In this document: positions 42,801 to 54,687 of the stretch, piece after piece | Position numbering within the stretch: position 1 is the stretch's first letter | Layout of the letters: each line of letters opens with the position of its first letter | Assembly (NCBI GenBank): GCA_028671895.1 | Contig: CM053810.1 | Span: 27,941,501-28,005,500 of the forward strand | Length of the DNA: 64,000 nucleotides | Source: Oenanthe sinensis | Lineage: Eukaryota > Streptophyta > Magnoliopsida > Apiales > Apiaceae | Direction: 5' to 3' | Translations under genes and position numbers: made by a program | The notes under the pieces: model-generated | The model's input: only the letters and a program-made list of their open reading frames with translations | What the model was told of the DNA's origin: nothing | The model's database searches: none

Positions 42801-45800
42801 TATGGCTACTTCTAGTCAGGGTGCGCGACGTACACTCAAAGTCGGCTAAGAGACATTCGGGCTCGACCTCCTCTTCATGGCGCGCCTCAGCTCTCTATCT
42901 TTCTCAGGGCATGCCTCAGCCACCTCATCCGTCTTCATTCCCTTAGGGATTCTGATCTTTAGGAAGAAGACATTCATGATGAGTATGCTCTTGAAGATGT
43001 TCACGAGAAAAGTCTGGATCTCAATCTAGGTTTCAGGTCGATGACCAAGCTTCTCGAGAATGGCAGAAGTAGGGAGAAGATGGTTTGTGAATCTTGTCAA
43101 CCCGGGACATGAAGATTCCTGATGGCAGCGTCAAATTGGCTTGACTTTGATGAAGATGGCACTGGAGACGAGCCTTTGTTTTAGGGCGCGCTCTAGGAGA
43201 AGCCCACCTCAACAAGTTTGATTACTCTGCTAATGAGGTACGTAATAATCAGTTCACTTCTGGAAACCTATAGATGATTTGTTAGTAGAATTGGTAGATA
43301 TGTTATGCAGGGTAAGGATACATCCTGAAATGGAAAAAGGCGTCGCAACATCAGCCTCTTCTACTCAGTCAGGGCGCACCTCAGCCCCCCTTGGCTAATC
43401 AGGGAACGCCTCAACCCACCGTCATCACTCAGGGCATGCCTTAGCCCTCCATAAGTCCTCAAGTCACACCAACATCAAACACCCAACCTGCGCCCATGGC
43501 TCAGGGCGAGCCCTTACTCAACACAACTCTCAACATTTAAGGAGAAAAGATGTCACAACCATAAGATTAGCAGATGAACAATATGAGGGAGGAAGAAGCA
43601 CAGTCACTTGGTCGGAATTATGGTCAGAACAACTAGACCTACCATGATAATGAGGAGTATGTTCCTGACCATGTAACCAATCCTCCTAATGTTGTTCGGA
43701 TCATTGGAGGATCTCCCCCATTATGATGACAAAAATTCAGAAATGATGGAGTAGTAGTTTTTGATTGAAGACAGGGTCAGGAGTCTCCATACCAATTTCA
43801 ATTAATTTGAAGAACGCCTTCACATTTTTAAACGTCGCTCCAGAGAACCAACAGGGCGCGCCCCAACCTACTCAAGTGGCTCAGAATGTGGTCCAACCTC
43901 CTCTAACTGATTAGGGCGTACCCCCACCTCTCTATGCTAATCAGGGCCGCCCCAACCTCCTCAAATCATCTTGGGCACGTCTCAACCCGCGGTCATCAAT
44001 CAAGTCACGCATATCTCCAACTAAGGTAATAACCAGGCCATGCCCCACCTTAGGGCGCGCCCTCCACCAATGCCTCCAAGGTAAGCCCCTTATCTTATCT
44101 CTCAGGATTGCAAAATATTCCATGTGTGGGTAACATAAACATTGATGGACTGAAGAAACTCATCACCATCCTTGATGGATGAAGGCCCACAACCTTAGTA
44201 CAAGCTTCATCTCCTTTCTCTCAAGCGGGAAGAGAAGCGTCACTTCCACAAGGCTATCGAAACACTACTGATCTCCGGTATCATGGGAACTCCGTCTCGG
44301 TCGAGTATCTAGGAAAATTCAACACATACTTGGATGTCTATCAGGTTTCTGACTTGGCTCGGTACAGACTCTTGGCTGCTACACTGAGGGATAACGCTCA
44401 GATACGGTTTCAGAAGTTGGAATTAGGTATGGTCACGTCATGGGATCAAATGCAATTTCTCCTCCTAATACAATTCCAAGATGTAGTCAAATACATTCCT
44501 CCAGTCACAACTCTAGATAATGTCAAGCAAAGGGACAACGAATCCCTCCAAGAGTACTTCAAAAGATTCAACTCTGAAGCTACAAGGGTTGAATGAGCAA
44601 CAGATGATACCTTAAAGAGTTTTCTCATGACAGGTCTGAAGGTTGGGACAAGATTTTTGGAAGCACCTATAAGGGAAGGAACCGTTTACTTTAGCGTCCC
44701 TCTTTGTTGAAGCAAAGCCTTTCAAACGAATTGAGCAATTCTTGGCAGACAATACTGAATCAGGTTCGAAATCTAAAACCAAGAAGATGGATATAACTCC
44801 ATCATCCTAGTACAAGGGAAGATCAAAGAGCCCGAATAGGGTGAACATGATGCATGATAAAAGAAACTGGAGCCCTCCGCATTCCTATGAAAGAAGACGA
44901 GATGGGTATACTACCCTTGTGTAAGGGGTGGAGCACATTTATGAAGTCAATAAAAACAAGGTCTATTCTGGAGACCTCCTCCCCCATCAGCTTGGCAGAG
45001 CAAAGATCAAAAGAAGTATTATGAATATCATGAATCTAATGGCACGATATTCACGAATATCGACAATTGAAGGATGAAATTGAAGTACTGATAAAGGAAA
45101 AGCACCTCACTGAATGGGTGAAGAAGTATAGAGTTGATCACCCCACACCAAGGAGGGAGACCAGGAAATATCCTATACTACAACACTTACTGGAAGATGG
45201 GACTTCTCGACAAAGATATGACTGTTGAAAACATCTTCCTATATGGCTTCGGAGGGGAATCTATTCCTGCCAAGGGGGCCATCCGCCTTCCCGTTAGCCT
45301 TGGAGAGGGAGAACTGTCATCAACTCAGATCATTGATTTCTTTGTAGTAGATCACGAATCAGCCCATAACGCCTTGATTGGAAGGCCACTTTTGAAGGAG
45401 GTGAGGGTCATCACTTCAATCTATCATTTGTCTATGAAGTTGCCCATGCCTACCGAGATATGATGTGTGAAGGGATGCCAATTTGATTCAAGGGAGTGCT
45501 ACAACAAGTCATTTTGAGAAGACAAGAAGTTTGAGACAACCACAATCAAATAACATGGTGGAAAGTTAGGGAGAAACCATAATGAATGTCTTGTATACGG
45601 TAGAATTTCCATATAAACAAGGCCATGAAGAAGAAGCTCTGTATATCGAGGATAAGTCCTATCCTCAAATTTTGATGTTGGAAGCTCCTCCTCAAAAGGA
45701 GTTCATAGAAGGAATCGTGGAAGATGTCAGCGATGAAGAAACTGAGGAACAAGCCTTAGCCAGAAAAAGGAAAGGTAAAGCACTCATTCCTGAATCTTTT

Positions 45801-46440
45801 CCTATCATTGAACTAAAAGAAAATTTTCAACAATCTCCCATGGAGAGAGAGGGTGCGCCCTCTAATGAGAGGAAGGAAGAAGACGACTTTGACTTTGACT
45901 TGGATCCTCGAATGCCTCTTATAGTGAAAAAGCAGGGCTAACTGAAGAAACCTTTGATATTCCTGACAAAATTGTGGAAGGTGGGCACCCAATTATGGCG
46001 CGCTTTAAGTTGGTAGTTTACCAGGTGAATGGGGGGTAATAATCTCGGGGTCCCAAGACGAGATGTATTTGGAGTTTGCTCAACGACTTGTGCAAAAATT
46101 CAAGGAGGTACTCCTGCAGCAGATGTCGAGGAAGAGTGATAATAATGTTGATGCCTTGGCCAAATTAGATTCTCAGAAGAATGCTCATATGTTTCTAGGT
46201 ATTTCCATTGGAAGTTCTGGTGAAGCCTAATGTTCTAGAGGTAAAGGTAATGCAGGTGGATGAAAGTGTTCAAGTCACGTGGATGACTCATATTCTAAAA
46301 TTTAGGAAGAAGTAAGATGTTTTAGGAGAATGTTATTGACACGCCAAAACTACAGGGCGCACATTCTTTTAAAAAAATGGAGGAGCATGATGAATGAAGA
46401 AACTATCTCATATTTCAATATTTCGGAAATTTGGGGGGTA
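42801..46440 (+). pseudogene. Tat/Retand-like Ty3/gypsy remnant, copy 2 (gag, PR part, aRNH tail)
   Basis: A degenerate gag N-terminus encodes repeats of the type QGAPQPP from CAGGGCGCGCC-like DNA (about 43370-43960). The capsid core follows (TYLDVYQVSDLARYRLLAAT; SLQEYFKRFNSEA, about 44320-44600). Next comes EYHESNG with LKDEIEVLIKEKHLTEW readable around 45020-45130. The sequence then jumps to ILYYNTYWKMGLLDKDM (45173), so the protease segment with the catalytic aspartate is missing, and the protease tail continues (IGRPLLKEVRVITSIYHLSM, to 45463). After the acidic linker there is no reverse transcriptase; the aRNH end (EFAQRLVQKFKEVLLQQM) is at 46065-46235. It cannot have been autonomous. 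Confidence 0.72.
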
Positions 46441-49400
46441 GTTGGAGGAGCGTGATGAATGAATGAAGAATTGGGGTTTGCATTATGTTGGTAACTCAAT
46501 TGCAACCAAAGCTAAGTTAGCTACTCTCACTAGAAGACCTGAAGCTTTAGAAACCATAGAATCCCAATCATAAGTGTCTATGTGTGTGAACTATAATTCT
46601 CTGAATCAAGCACTTCAAAATTTTCAAGAGTTCGAGCAAGTGAATGTTATGTTCCAATCGAGACCTAGAAATGACCCGTTTTCACAAACTTACAACCCCG
46701 GGTTGAGAAATCACCCGAACCTTTCATGGAACCAAGGTCAAAACTATCAACCATCTCAACCCAATTTTCAAAAGCCCAATTCTAGCTCTTACCCAAATCA
46801 AAGTCTTGGTCATTATCGAAACTCAAGTCAAACACCTTTGAACCCACCTAGTTTTAATGATTCAGATAAGAGACTTAGTTCCTTAGAGAAGAATATTGAG
46901 GCGTTAAAATCACAAATGAATTTGACTTAGTCCCAACAAACCTTCATGCAAACCATGACCCAAGATAGGCAAATCTTAAATTCCAATTCTCAAGCCATCT
47001 CTAAGTTCGAGGTTCAGATGAGTCAGTTAGCTAGAACGATTTGTGAGTGGGAGAAGAACCGGTTTCCTAGTCAACCCGAAGTGAATCCTAAGTTTTCCAT
47101 GAACCAAATACTTCATAACAATGTGAATGCGGTTATTTCCTTAAGTTCTGGCAAGGAACTTGACAACCAAGTAGGTGATAAGTCTCGTGAGGATGAGAAA
47201 TCGACTTCTGAACCAAGTCATCCTTTTTCGGGTCCAAGTATAGAAAAACTCGAGAATTCAAAAAGTTAAGGATCCACAAGTGAACCAATCAATAAACCTT
47301 CTTCTGAAGAACTGAGTGAAAGAGTCTATAAACCCAAAGCCCCTTATCCCCAAAGACTCATTTTATCTAAGCAAACGGCCCAATTAGACAAGATTTTGGA
47401 AGTCTTTAAGCAAGTCAAGATAAACATTCATCTATTAGATGTCATCCAACAAATTCCTTCTTATGCTAAGTGTCTAAAGGAGTTGTGTACTCATAAGTGC
47501 ACCAATCATGTCCCGAAGAAAGCCTTTTTGACATCACATGTTAGTTCGATCCTTTCAAATCAAATTCCTGTAAAATATAAGGACCCCGATTGTCCTACTA
47601 TTTCGTGTGTCTTAGGCGATACCTTCATCGATAAAGCTTTGCTTGACTTAGGAGCTAGCGTGAACCTTCTTCCATTTTCTGTCTATCAAGCCCTAGGTTT
47701 AGGAGAACTTCAAAAGACAAATGTTACACTTCAATTAGCGGATCACTCTGTCAAAATTCTTAAGGGAGTTATTAAAGATGTGTTCATTAAAGTAGGTGAC
47801 TTTGTCTTTCCTGTTGATTTCATGGTCTTAGAAACCTAATCGGTTAAGAACCATGAGAACCAAATTCCTATCATTTTAGGAAGACCTTGTCTAGCTACTC
47901 TTTATGCCTTTGATTAATTGCAGGAATTGAGTAATAAAACTAACATTTGGGAATATGACCATAGACTTAAATATTTTTCATGTTGGAAAACAATCCGATG
48001 ATTTTGATCAACCGATGAGAATCAATTTAATTGATGAAATAGTTTATCAAGATCCCATGACTCCTAGTGATGCTTTTGACTTTTGTTTAAAACACTTTGG
48101 TCAGGATTGGGATGTTTCTAATTACACAAATGAGGTCAACCAAATGTTAGAGTCCACCATTTCCACAACTAATCAAGAGATCACGCAATGCCCTTTTTTC
48201 GAAGCTAGTGAACTCGTTGAGTCAAGCCCGCTAGAATTAGAACTCAAACCTCTTCCTGACACTCTTAAATATGCCTTTCTGGGACCTAACAATTCTCTTT
48301 CAGTTATAATTGCCTCTAATTTGACCGAGTCACAAGAGAAAGAGCTTTAATGTGTGCTTAGAGAACATAAGGAAGCGATAGGGTGGAGTATCTCAGATAT
48401 CAAAGGAATTAGTCCAGCTATTGTCCAATATAGGATTCACTTAGTTGATGATGCTAAGCCTGTTAGGGAACCTCAAAGGAGATTGAACCCTACCACGATG
48501 GAAGTTGTTAAGAAAGAAATCCTTAAATGCCTCGATAATAGGATAATCTATCCCATTTCTGATAGTTCTTGGGTCAGTCTCGTTCATGTAGTGCCTAAAA
48601 AGTCAAGTATTACAATAGTAACCAACGAAAATGATGAACAAGTTTCTACTCGTGTTTAGTCAGGTTGGAGAATGTGCATAGATTTTAGGAATCTCAATGC
48701 CGCCACTAGAAAAGACAAGTTTTCTTTATCCATCATGGACCAAATGTTAGAAAGGTTAGCAGGTCATTCTTACTATTTCTTTCTAGACGGTTATTCTGGA
48801 TATTTACAAATCCCCATTGCTCCTGAGGACTAAGAAAAGACCACGTTCACTTGCCCTTTCAGAACCTTCGCTTATCGTCAATTAGCTTTTGGCCTAACTA
48901 CTGCCGCTTCTACCTTTCAAAGGTGCATGACTAGCATCTTTTCTGACATGATAAGAGACTTTCTAGAAGTATTTATAGTTGACTTTTCCATTTTTGGTTC
49001 TTCTTTTCATCAGTATCTACACCATCTTGACTTAGTCTTAAAAAGGTGTAAGGAAACCGACCTCGTTCTTAATTGGGAAAAATGTCATTTCATGATTAAG
49101 GAACGAATTGTTCTTGGTCACAAAATTTCTGAAAAGGGAATCGAAGTTGATAAGGCTAAAGTTGAACTTATTGCTAATATCTCTCTACCAAAATCTGTCA
49201 AAGAAATTCGCTATTTTTTAGGATATGTCGGTTTCTTTCGACGTTTCATTAAGGATTTTGGTAAGAAGGCTAGACCCTTGACCAACCTTCTTTCTAAGGA
49301 GGTCAAATTCAATTTTACAAGTGAGTGTGTTCAATCTTTTGACCACCTTAAGAAAGAATTGACTTCATCCCCGATCATCAAGTCCCCCGATTGAAATCAA

Positions 49401-50038
49401 CCTTTTGAGTTAATGTGTCAAGCTTCAGATTATGTGGTAGGGGTGGTGTTAGGTCAACGAATAGATAAGATACCTCATGTCATTTATTACGCTAGTAAGA
49501 CCTTAAATAATGCTCAGCTTAATTACTCCACAACTGAAAAAGAGCTCTTAGCAATAGTTTTTGCCTTTGAGAATTTTTGGTCATATCTTATCGGTTCCAA
49601 AATCATTGTTTACACCGATCATGCAGCCCTTAGATACATTTTCTCCAAAAAAGACTCAAAGGCCTGATTGATTAGATGGGTCTTGTGGCTTCAGGAATTT
49701 GACCTAGAAATTAGGGATAAGAAGGGTTCAGAAAATGTTGTTGCTGATCATCTCTCTCGATTAGTAGTGGATTCCACTATTGACTTACCTTAAACAAATA
49801 TTTTCCCGATGAACACCTTCTTTCGATTTCTACTCCTCCTTGGTTCACCGATATTGTCAATTACCTTGCAACCGTTGAAATTCCTTCCAATTGGTCTAAG
49901 AAAGATAAATCAAAATTTTTCTCTCTAGTCAAACACTTCTTTTGGGATGACCCTTATCTTTTTAAACATCGCTCAGACCAGATCATTAGGAGATGTATTC
50001 CGAACCATGGGGTTAAGAGCGTACTCTCATTTTCTCTA
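46441..50038 (+). pseudogene. Athila-like Ty3/gypsy gag-pol, copy 2
   Basis: Collinear with 10741-14140. It retains the gag segment missing in copy 1 (LSWNQGQNYQPSQPNFQKP, about 46724). Protease: DLGASVNLLPFSVYQALGL (47645). A frameshift occurs near 47840-47950. Reverse transcriptase begins at about 48480; at the catalytic site (48978-48983) it reads I-V-D where copy 1 has I-D-D, so a metal-binding aspartate is lost. RNase H: YVVGVVLGQ (about 49431). Stops lie at about 46571, 46928, 47267, 47837, 48348, 48657, 48831, 49392 and 49665. It breaks off in the integrase zinc-finger region near 50038. Confidence 0.85.
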
Positions 50039-50222
50039 TAGTCAATTACATTTGTACTCGAGTAATTAAGTCCGTTGGGGTGTTTCAAAACCTAATGCCC
50101 TAAGACCAACTGGTTTGGGAGTCACTGACCCAAAGCTCGCTGCATGGGTAACATAGAAAGCCTAAGAAAACAAACACTATACAGTCGATTAAAAAAATGG
50201 GAAAAGAAAAAAAAAGGCTATA
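50039..50222 (+). mobile_element. Athila LTR-side scrap joined by deletion
   Basis: ACTCGAGTAATTAAGTCCG and the following GTGTTTCAAAACCTAATGCC match 15604-15655 of copy 1, so everything between integrase and this point has been deleted here. An extra 80 bp (50107-50186) absent from copy 1 precedes GTCGATTAAAAAA, which copy 1 has immediately, so copy 1 carries the deletion at that spot. Confidence 0.65.
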
Positions 50223-50657
50223 CATATGATTATGTGATATTTGGCTAGCTACTTCTTTTAATAGAGATTGGGTCAGTTCAATATTGGTTGAAAAAGAGAA
50301 AATATTCTTATGAAGTTCATCTATTAGATGCCTTAAATTCACTACACACCTTAAGATTTTTTATAAACATTTAGATTCGACACCAGTAGATTGAAGTTAC
50401 CTACAATTCGACAATTATTAGAAAATTCTGCTAATGCATGTATTTTCCCTATAAAATCTTTCTGTTAACACCATTGAAAAATAGAGTGAAAATAGAGTCG
50501 GGACAATTACTGGAATTATTTCACAGATTTTATGGGTATATCTTCTGCAAATCCTTAGGAGACAACACTTATCTTGTAGAGATCGTCTATGAGTTTAACC
50601 GGTTGGTAAACCTAAATTTACCCATCACGCCTACGAAAAGGAGCCTAGGACTTTTCT
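50223..50657. other. Link between the duplicated units
   Basis: No recognised domain. A frame at about 50438-50660 (GDNTYLVEIVYEFNRLVN) vaguely resembles a gypsy integrase C-terminus, but I cannot support that call. Confidence 0.4.
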
Positions 50658-50980
50658 TGATTTGGAAATTAGCATGTAGTCTAATCAATTTAGTCGTAGT
50701 GAATTAACTTAAAAGCATGGAGCTATTGTTTTTTAAAACCATAAAAGCCATCTTGTCAGTTCAATAAATTATTTCCAACCGCTGTTATATAGGATTAGGA
50801 TCACATTGTTAGTGCATATAGCAAAATTAATGTGATATGTCATTGAGATATAAATTCTATAAATGATCTTGTCATTGATAAATTGATATTATACTTTTTG
50901 TTTCATCGAGTGTCTCCTCATTGCTGAAACGGTTGCATATGATGTGATGTGGTAATCAAAATTGCACTAAAATCACTATA

Positions 50981-51240
50981 TTTTGGGCAAAGGAATTTGT
51001 TACTTGATGACTTGTGGAAGTGGTCGCTCACTGAATTTGCGTCATACTATGGAGTTTCTGATGCCTACAGCAAATTAAGGTTCTCCAGTTCTACTTCTTT
51101 GGCTGTTCATTACCTCAGATTGCATGTTACACATATTTTGCTCGAGAAACCTGACGTACAATTATAATTCCTGTTTCAGATACCTTTCCTGTGTCATGAA
51201 TGTAGCTACTCCAACACCGGATTGTCTCAATTAATTTAGT
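50981..51240 (+). pseudogene. Spliced exon pair of an unrecognised host gene, unit B
   Basis: Copy of 40839-41102: DLWKWSLTEFASYYGVSDAY ends at 51079, the intron has the same GT and CAG borders, and the frame resumes at 51180 with YLSCVMNVATPTPDCLN. The W-x-L change (PLTE to SLTE) and small intron indels are the main differences. Confidence 0.45.
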
Positions 51241-51544
51241 ATAGGCATGCAAATTCTACAAAGCTAAATAGTTTCTGTTTTGGACTTCCTAGTAAGCTTG
51301 TAAATTCGGAAAAAGATCATACAAGTTTTTTATAACCTTACACAACGTTTTTTTATCTTCTTTCGTTGCTTAAATCCTTATAAAAATGGCAATAAGAAGA
51401 GTGCAGATTATAGGAATATTTGTGTATGATATATGCAGGTCTTAATTGATAGATAATATTATATTATATTGTATATTCTATGCTTTCATAATTTATTGTT
51501 TCATGGTTCTCGACTGACTTGTAAATTGTTTGTGTATTTTGAAG

Positions 51545-51761
51545 TTTCAAACTGAAGAAGAGAAGCTAAAATGCCTCGATTTTGTTCAAGTTGAAGAACT
51601 CCATACTGTTCTGTAAGCTTTAAAAGCCTTTAGCTACGCTAAAGAAAATTCAGGTCCCCTAAAGAATGGGGTTCAGACTGTCTGAGGGAACTGTGAAAAC
51701 TGTAGTTACTCCCATCTATGACAAGTACCATGATGTTCGCAGTGAGCTCCTGAAGTTGGTC
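51545..51761 (+). pseudogene. REF/SRPP-like exon fragment, unit B
   Basis: Copy of 41406-41621. The first part is better preserved (CLDFVQVEELHTVL without the first stop), but one extra base near 51680 (GACTGTCTGAGGG versus GACTGTCGAGGG) shifts the frame in the second part. The shared TAA after HTVL shows that the fragment was already broken before duplication. Confidence 0.8.
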
Positions 51762-52491
51762 CATGTATTTCCTCGAATTCTATATTTCCTCGCGCGGGTT
51801 CTATATTAAGAGATACTAATTGTTCTTGCATTAGTAGTAAATTTATGTTTGAGCAACCCAATGTTGGATTATAATCATCGAGTGCATTACTGTGTATGTA
51901 TGATAGATTACATTGGCCTTCGTTGAACGTAATGTGTTTGTATATATATGTGATTGATCACATTGGCTTTTGTTAGAAGTTTAATTATTGAGAAATGTTA
52001 CGTCCACAGAAAAGAATACATAATTTATGTACACAATGAGGTCTATTTATCATTAATGTCTTGTCTGCCATTAACACTATTTTATTATTTATTTGTTTTC
52101 TATTTAATTTTATTTCTTTCTTTCCTAGTGTTTTAAAATATTTTTATTTTAAAATTAGTTATATAATTTTAATATATTAATATGCATAATATAATACAAA
52201 TATTAATTTATATTTTAAAATGTTGTTAATTTATACTTGTACACATATAAATATAATATAATTATAAAAATAAAGAATTTAATATATCATAATTGTAACT
52301 AAATTCAGAAATAAATAAAAAATATTACTCATAAAACATCTAATTTAATCACATTTAGGATGAAAAGTTAAAAAATGTAATGATATAATAAAATTAAAAA
52401 AGTTAAAATTTATATGTTAGCTTAAATAACGAAACGAAGATAATAAATAGAAGGATTTTTCATTTGAAACATTGAACATGCCTTTATTATA

Positions 52492-52524
<33 letters not shown>

Positions 52525-52840
52525 AATTGATTGATTGATTGATTGAGGATCCTGAGCGAGGTCGGCCTCACATAATTTTTCTGAAATTATACTCAAATCT
52601 CATATTAAAACACGAGGGTACTATTATAATTTCAGAATATTATGTATAATTATAAATTGCCATTAAAAATTTATACTAAAACATCCTATTATCTTAGATA
52701 ATTTCTTGAGGTCAACCTCAGGTTCCTTTTTCTCATACACACATATATATATAGGGGAATGCTCAAAAGAAAACTAATATTTTAGAGAAAACTAAAGTAC
52801 TTTTAGAGAAAACTAATATATATATATATATATATATATT

Positions 52841-54682
52841 ACCCCGCCACCCGTGGGAGGGTCGACATCACTCCACCTCCTTGAAAGGGTTAACATTACT
52901 CCACCACCATTGGGAGGGTCGACATCACTCCATCACATGTCTATGGCTACTTCTAGTCAGGGCGCGCGACGTACACTTAAAGTCGGCTAACAGACATTCG
53001 GGCTCGACCTCTTCTTCATGGCACGCCTCAGCTCTCCATCTTTCTCAGGGCACGCCTCAGCCCCCTCTCCGTCTTCATTCCCTCAGGGATTCTTGTATTT
53101 AGGAAGAAGACGTTGTGATAAGTATGCTCCTAAAGATATTCACGAGAAAAGTCTGGATCTCAATCTAGGCTTCAGGTCGATGACCAAGCTTCTCGAGAAT
53201 GGCAGAAGTAGGGAGAATATGGTTTGCGAATCTTGTCAACCCGAGACAGGAAGATTCCTGATGGCAGCTTAAAATTGGCTTGACTTTGATAAAGATGACG
53301 CTGGAGACGAGCCTCTGATTTAGGGCACGCTCTAGGAGAAGCCCACCTCAACAAGTTTGATTACTCTGCTAATGAGGTACGTAATAATCAGGTTACTTCT
53401 GGAAACCTATAGATGATTTGTATAGAGAATTGGTAGATATGTTATGCACGGTAAGGACGCATCCTCAAGTGAAAAAAGGCATCGCATCATCAGTCTCCTT
53501 TACTCAGTCAGGGCGCGCCTCAGCCCCCCTTGGCTAATCAGGGAACGCCTCAACCCTCCGTCATCTCTCAGGACATGCCTTAGCCCTCCATAACTCCTCA
53601 AGTCACACCAACATCAAACACCCAAACCGCGCCCATGCCTCAGAGCGCGTCCTTACTCAACACAACTCTCAATATCTAAGGATAAAAGATGTCACAACCA
53701 CAAGATCAGCAGATGAACAACAGGAGGGAGGAAGAAGCACAGTCACTTGGCCGGAATCATGGTCAGAACAACCAGACCTACTATGATCATGAGGAATATG
53801 TTCATGAGCATGTAACCAATCCTCCCAATGTTGTTCAGATCATTGGAGGACCTCCTCCATTATGATGACAAATTCAGAGATGATGGAGGAGTTATTTTTT
53901 ATTGAAGACACGGTCAGGAGTCTCCATACGAATTTTAATGGATTTAATGAACGTCTTCGCATTGTTGAACGTCGCTCCGGGAAGGAGCCAATTATTGAGG
54001 GAGGGAGGCTCCCTCATGGTGTTGAAGGAAGAATGCTGAAAGGTACTCATGATGGTAGGTTCCATGGAGTCACCAAAGAAGGCTGGAATTTGGGAGCGGT
54101 GCTACATAAGGAGAATAATGAACGGAGGATGGTCCTTGCAAGAGAAGTCCGCTGTCCTCCACACCCACATCGTTCGGGCCATACTTCTGAAAGGAGGCAT
54201 AATACTCAGGTAATCCCCGAACACCGTAGACCTTATATTTGTGATATGAATGGTAGGTTGGTTTTGCAGGGAGAGGAGAGAGACCGATCTCACAAGAGAG
54301 AGGAAGGGGTAGGGGAAAGACCCATCCTTAACCCCATACCCTAAGGTCAATGCAACGGGAGGAAGGTTTCCCATGAAATATTGATCCACGCACTCGTGAG
54401 GCTCTTTCAAACCGACTTTATAGAAAGGATCGCAATTTTGTGAATGATAGGCCTCTTCCTTATTGGAGGCGCCATAACGTGGTACCTATTATCACCTCAG
54501 TCTACTCTGAAAGCTCGTTTGGGGGTGGGCGTCACACCTCTCGAAGGCAGAATGGCCAGAATAATTAGCGCTCTCAGAACACCCAGAATCACCATCCTCC
54601 TCCGGAGAACCAACAGGGCGCGCCCCAACCTACTTAAGTTGCTCAGAATGTGGTCCAACCTCCTCTAACTGATCAGGGCGTA
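52841..54682 (+). pseudogene. Tat/Retand-like remnant, copy 3, left part
   Basis: Matches 42699-43915 but keeps a block of about 620 bp (53980-54602) lost from copy 2 between CTCC words. That block contains the gag N-terminal frame at 53862-54344 (SLHTNFNGFNERLRIVERRS, then a basic, histidine-rich stretch). Proline/glutamine repeats from CAGGGCGCGCC-like DNA occur on both sides. It is interrupted at 54687 by a copia insertion and resumes at 63255. Confidence 0.7.
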
Positions 54683-54687
54683 CCCAC
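54683..54687. repeat. Target-site duplication CCCAC, left copy
   Basis: CCCAC precedes TGTTGGG at 54688 and recurs at 63255-63259 after the opposite LTR. Copy 2 of the host element carries this site once (about 43921), as expected for the empty site. Confidence 0.93.

Larger units (their letters stand above)
50658..52840 (+). repeat. Duplicated segment, unit B (pairs with 40516-42698)
   Basis: Same order of contents as unit A. Differences include an additional 80-bp stretch with two copies of AGAGAAAACTAA (about 52740-52822), loss of the CACGCG run and shorter TA tracts. Confidence 0.75.

Noticed and set aside
50438..50707. Gypsy integrase C-terminal domain
   Set aside because: Only a loose likeness (GDNTYLVEIVYEFNRLVN); no zinc finger or catalytic core adjoins it in frame.
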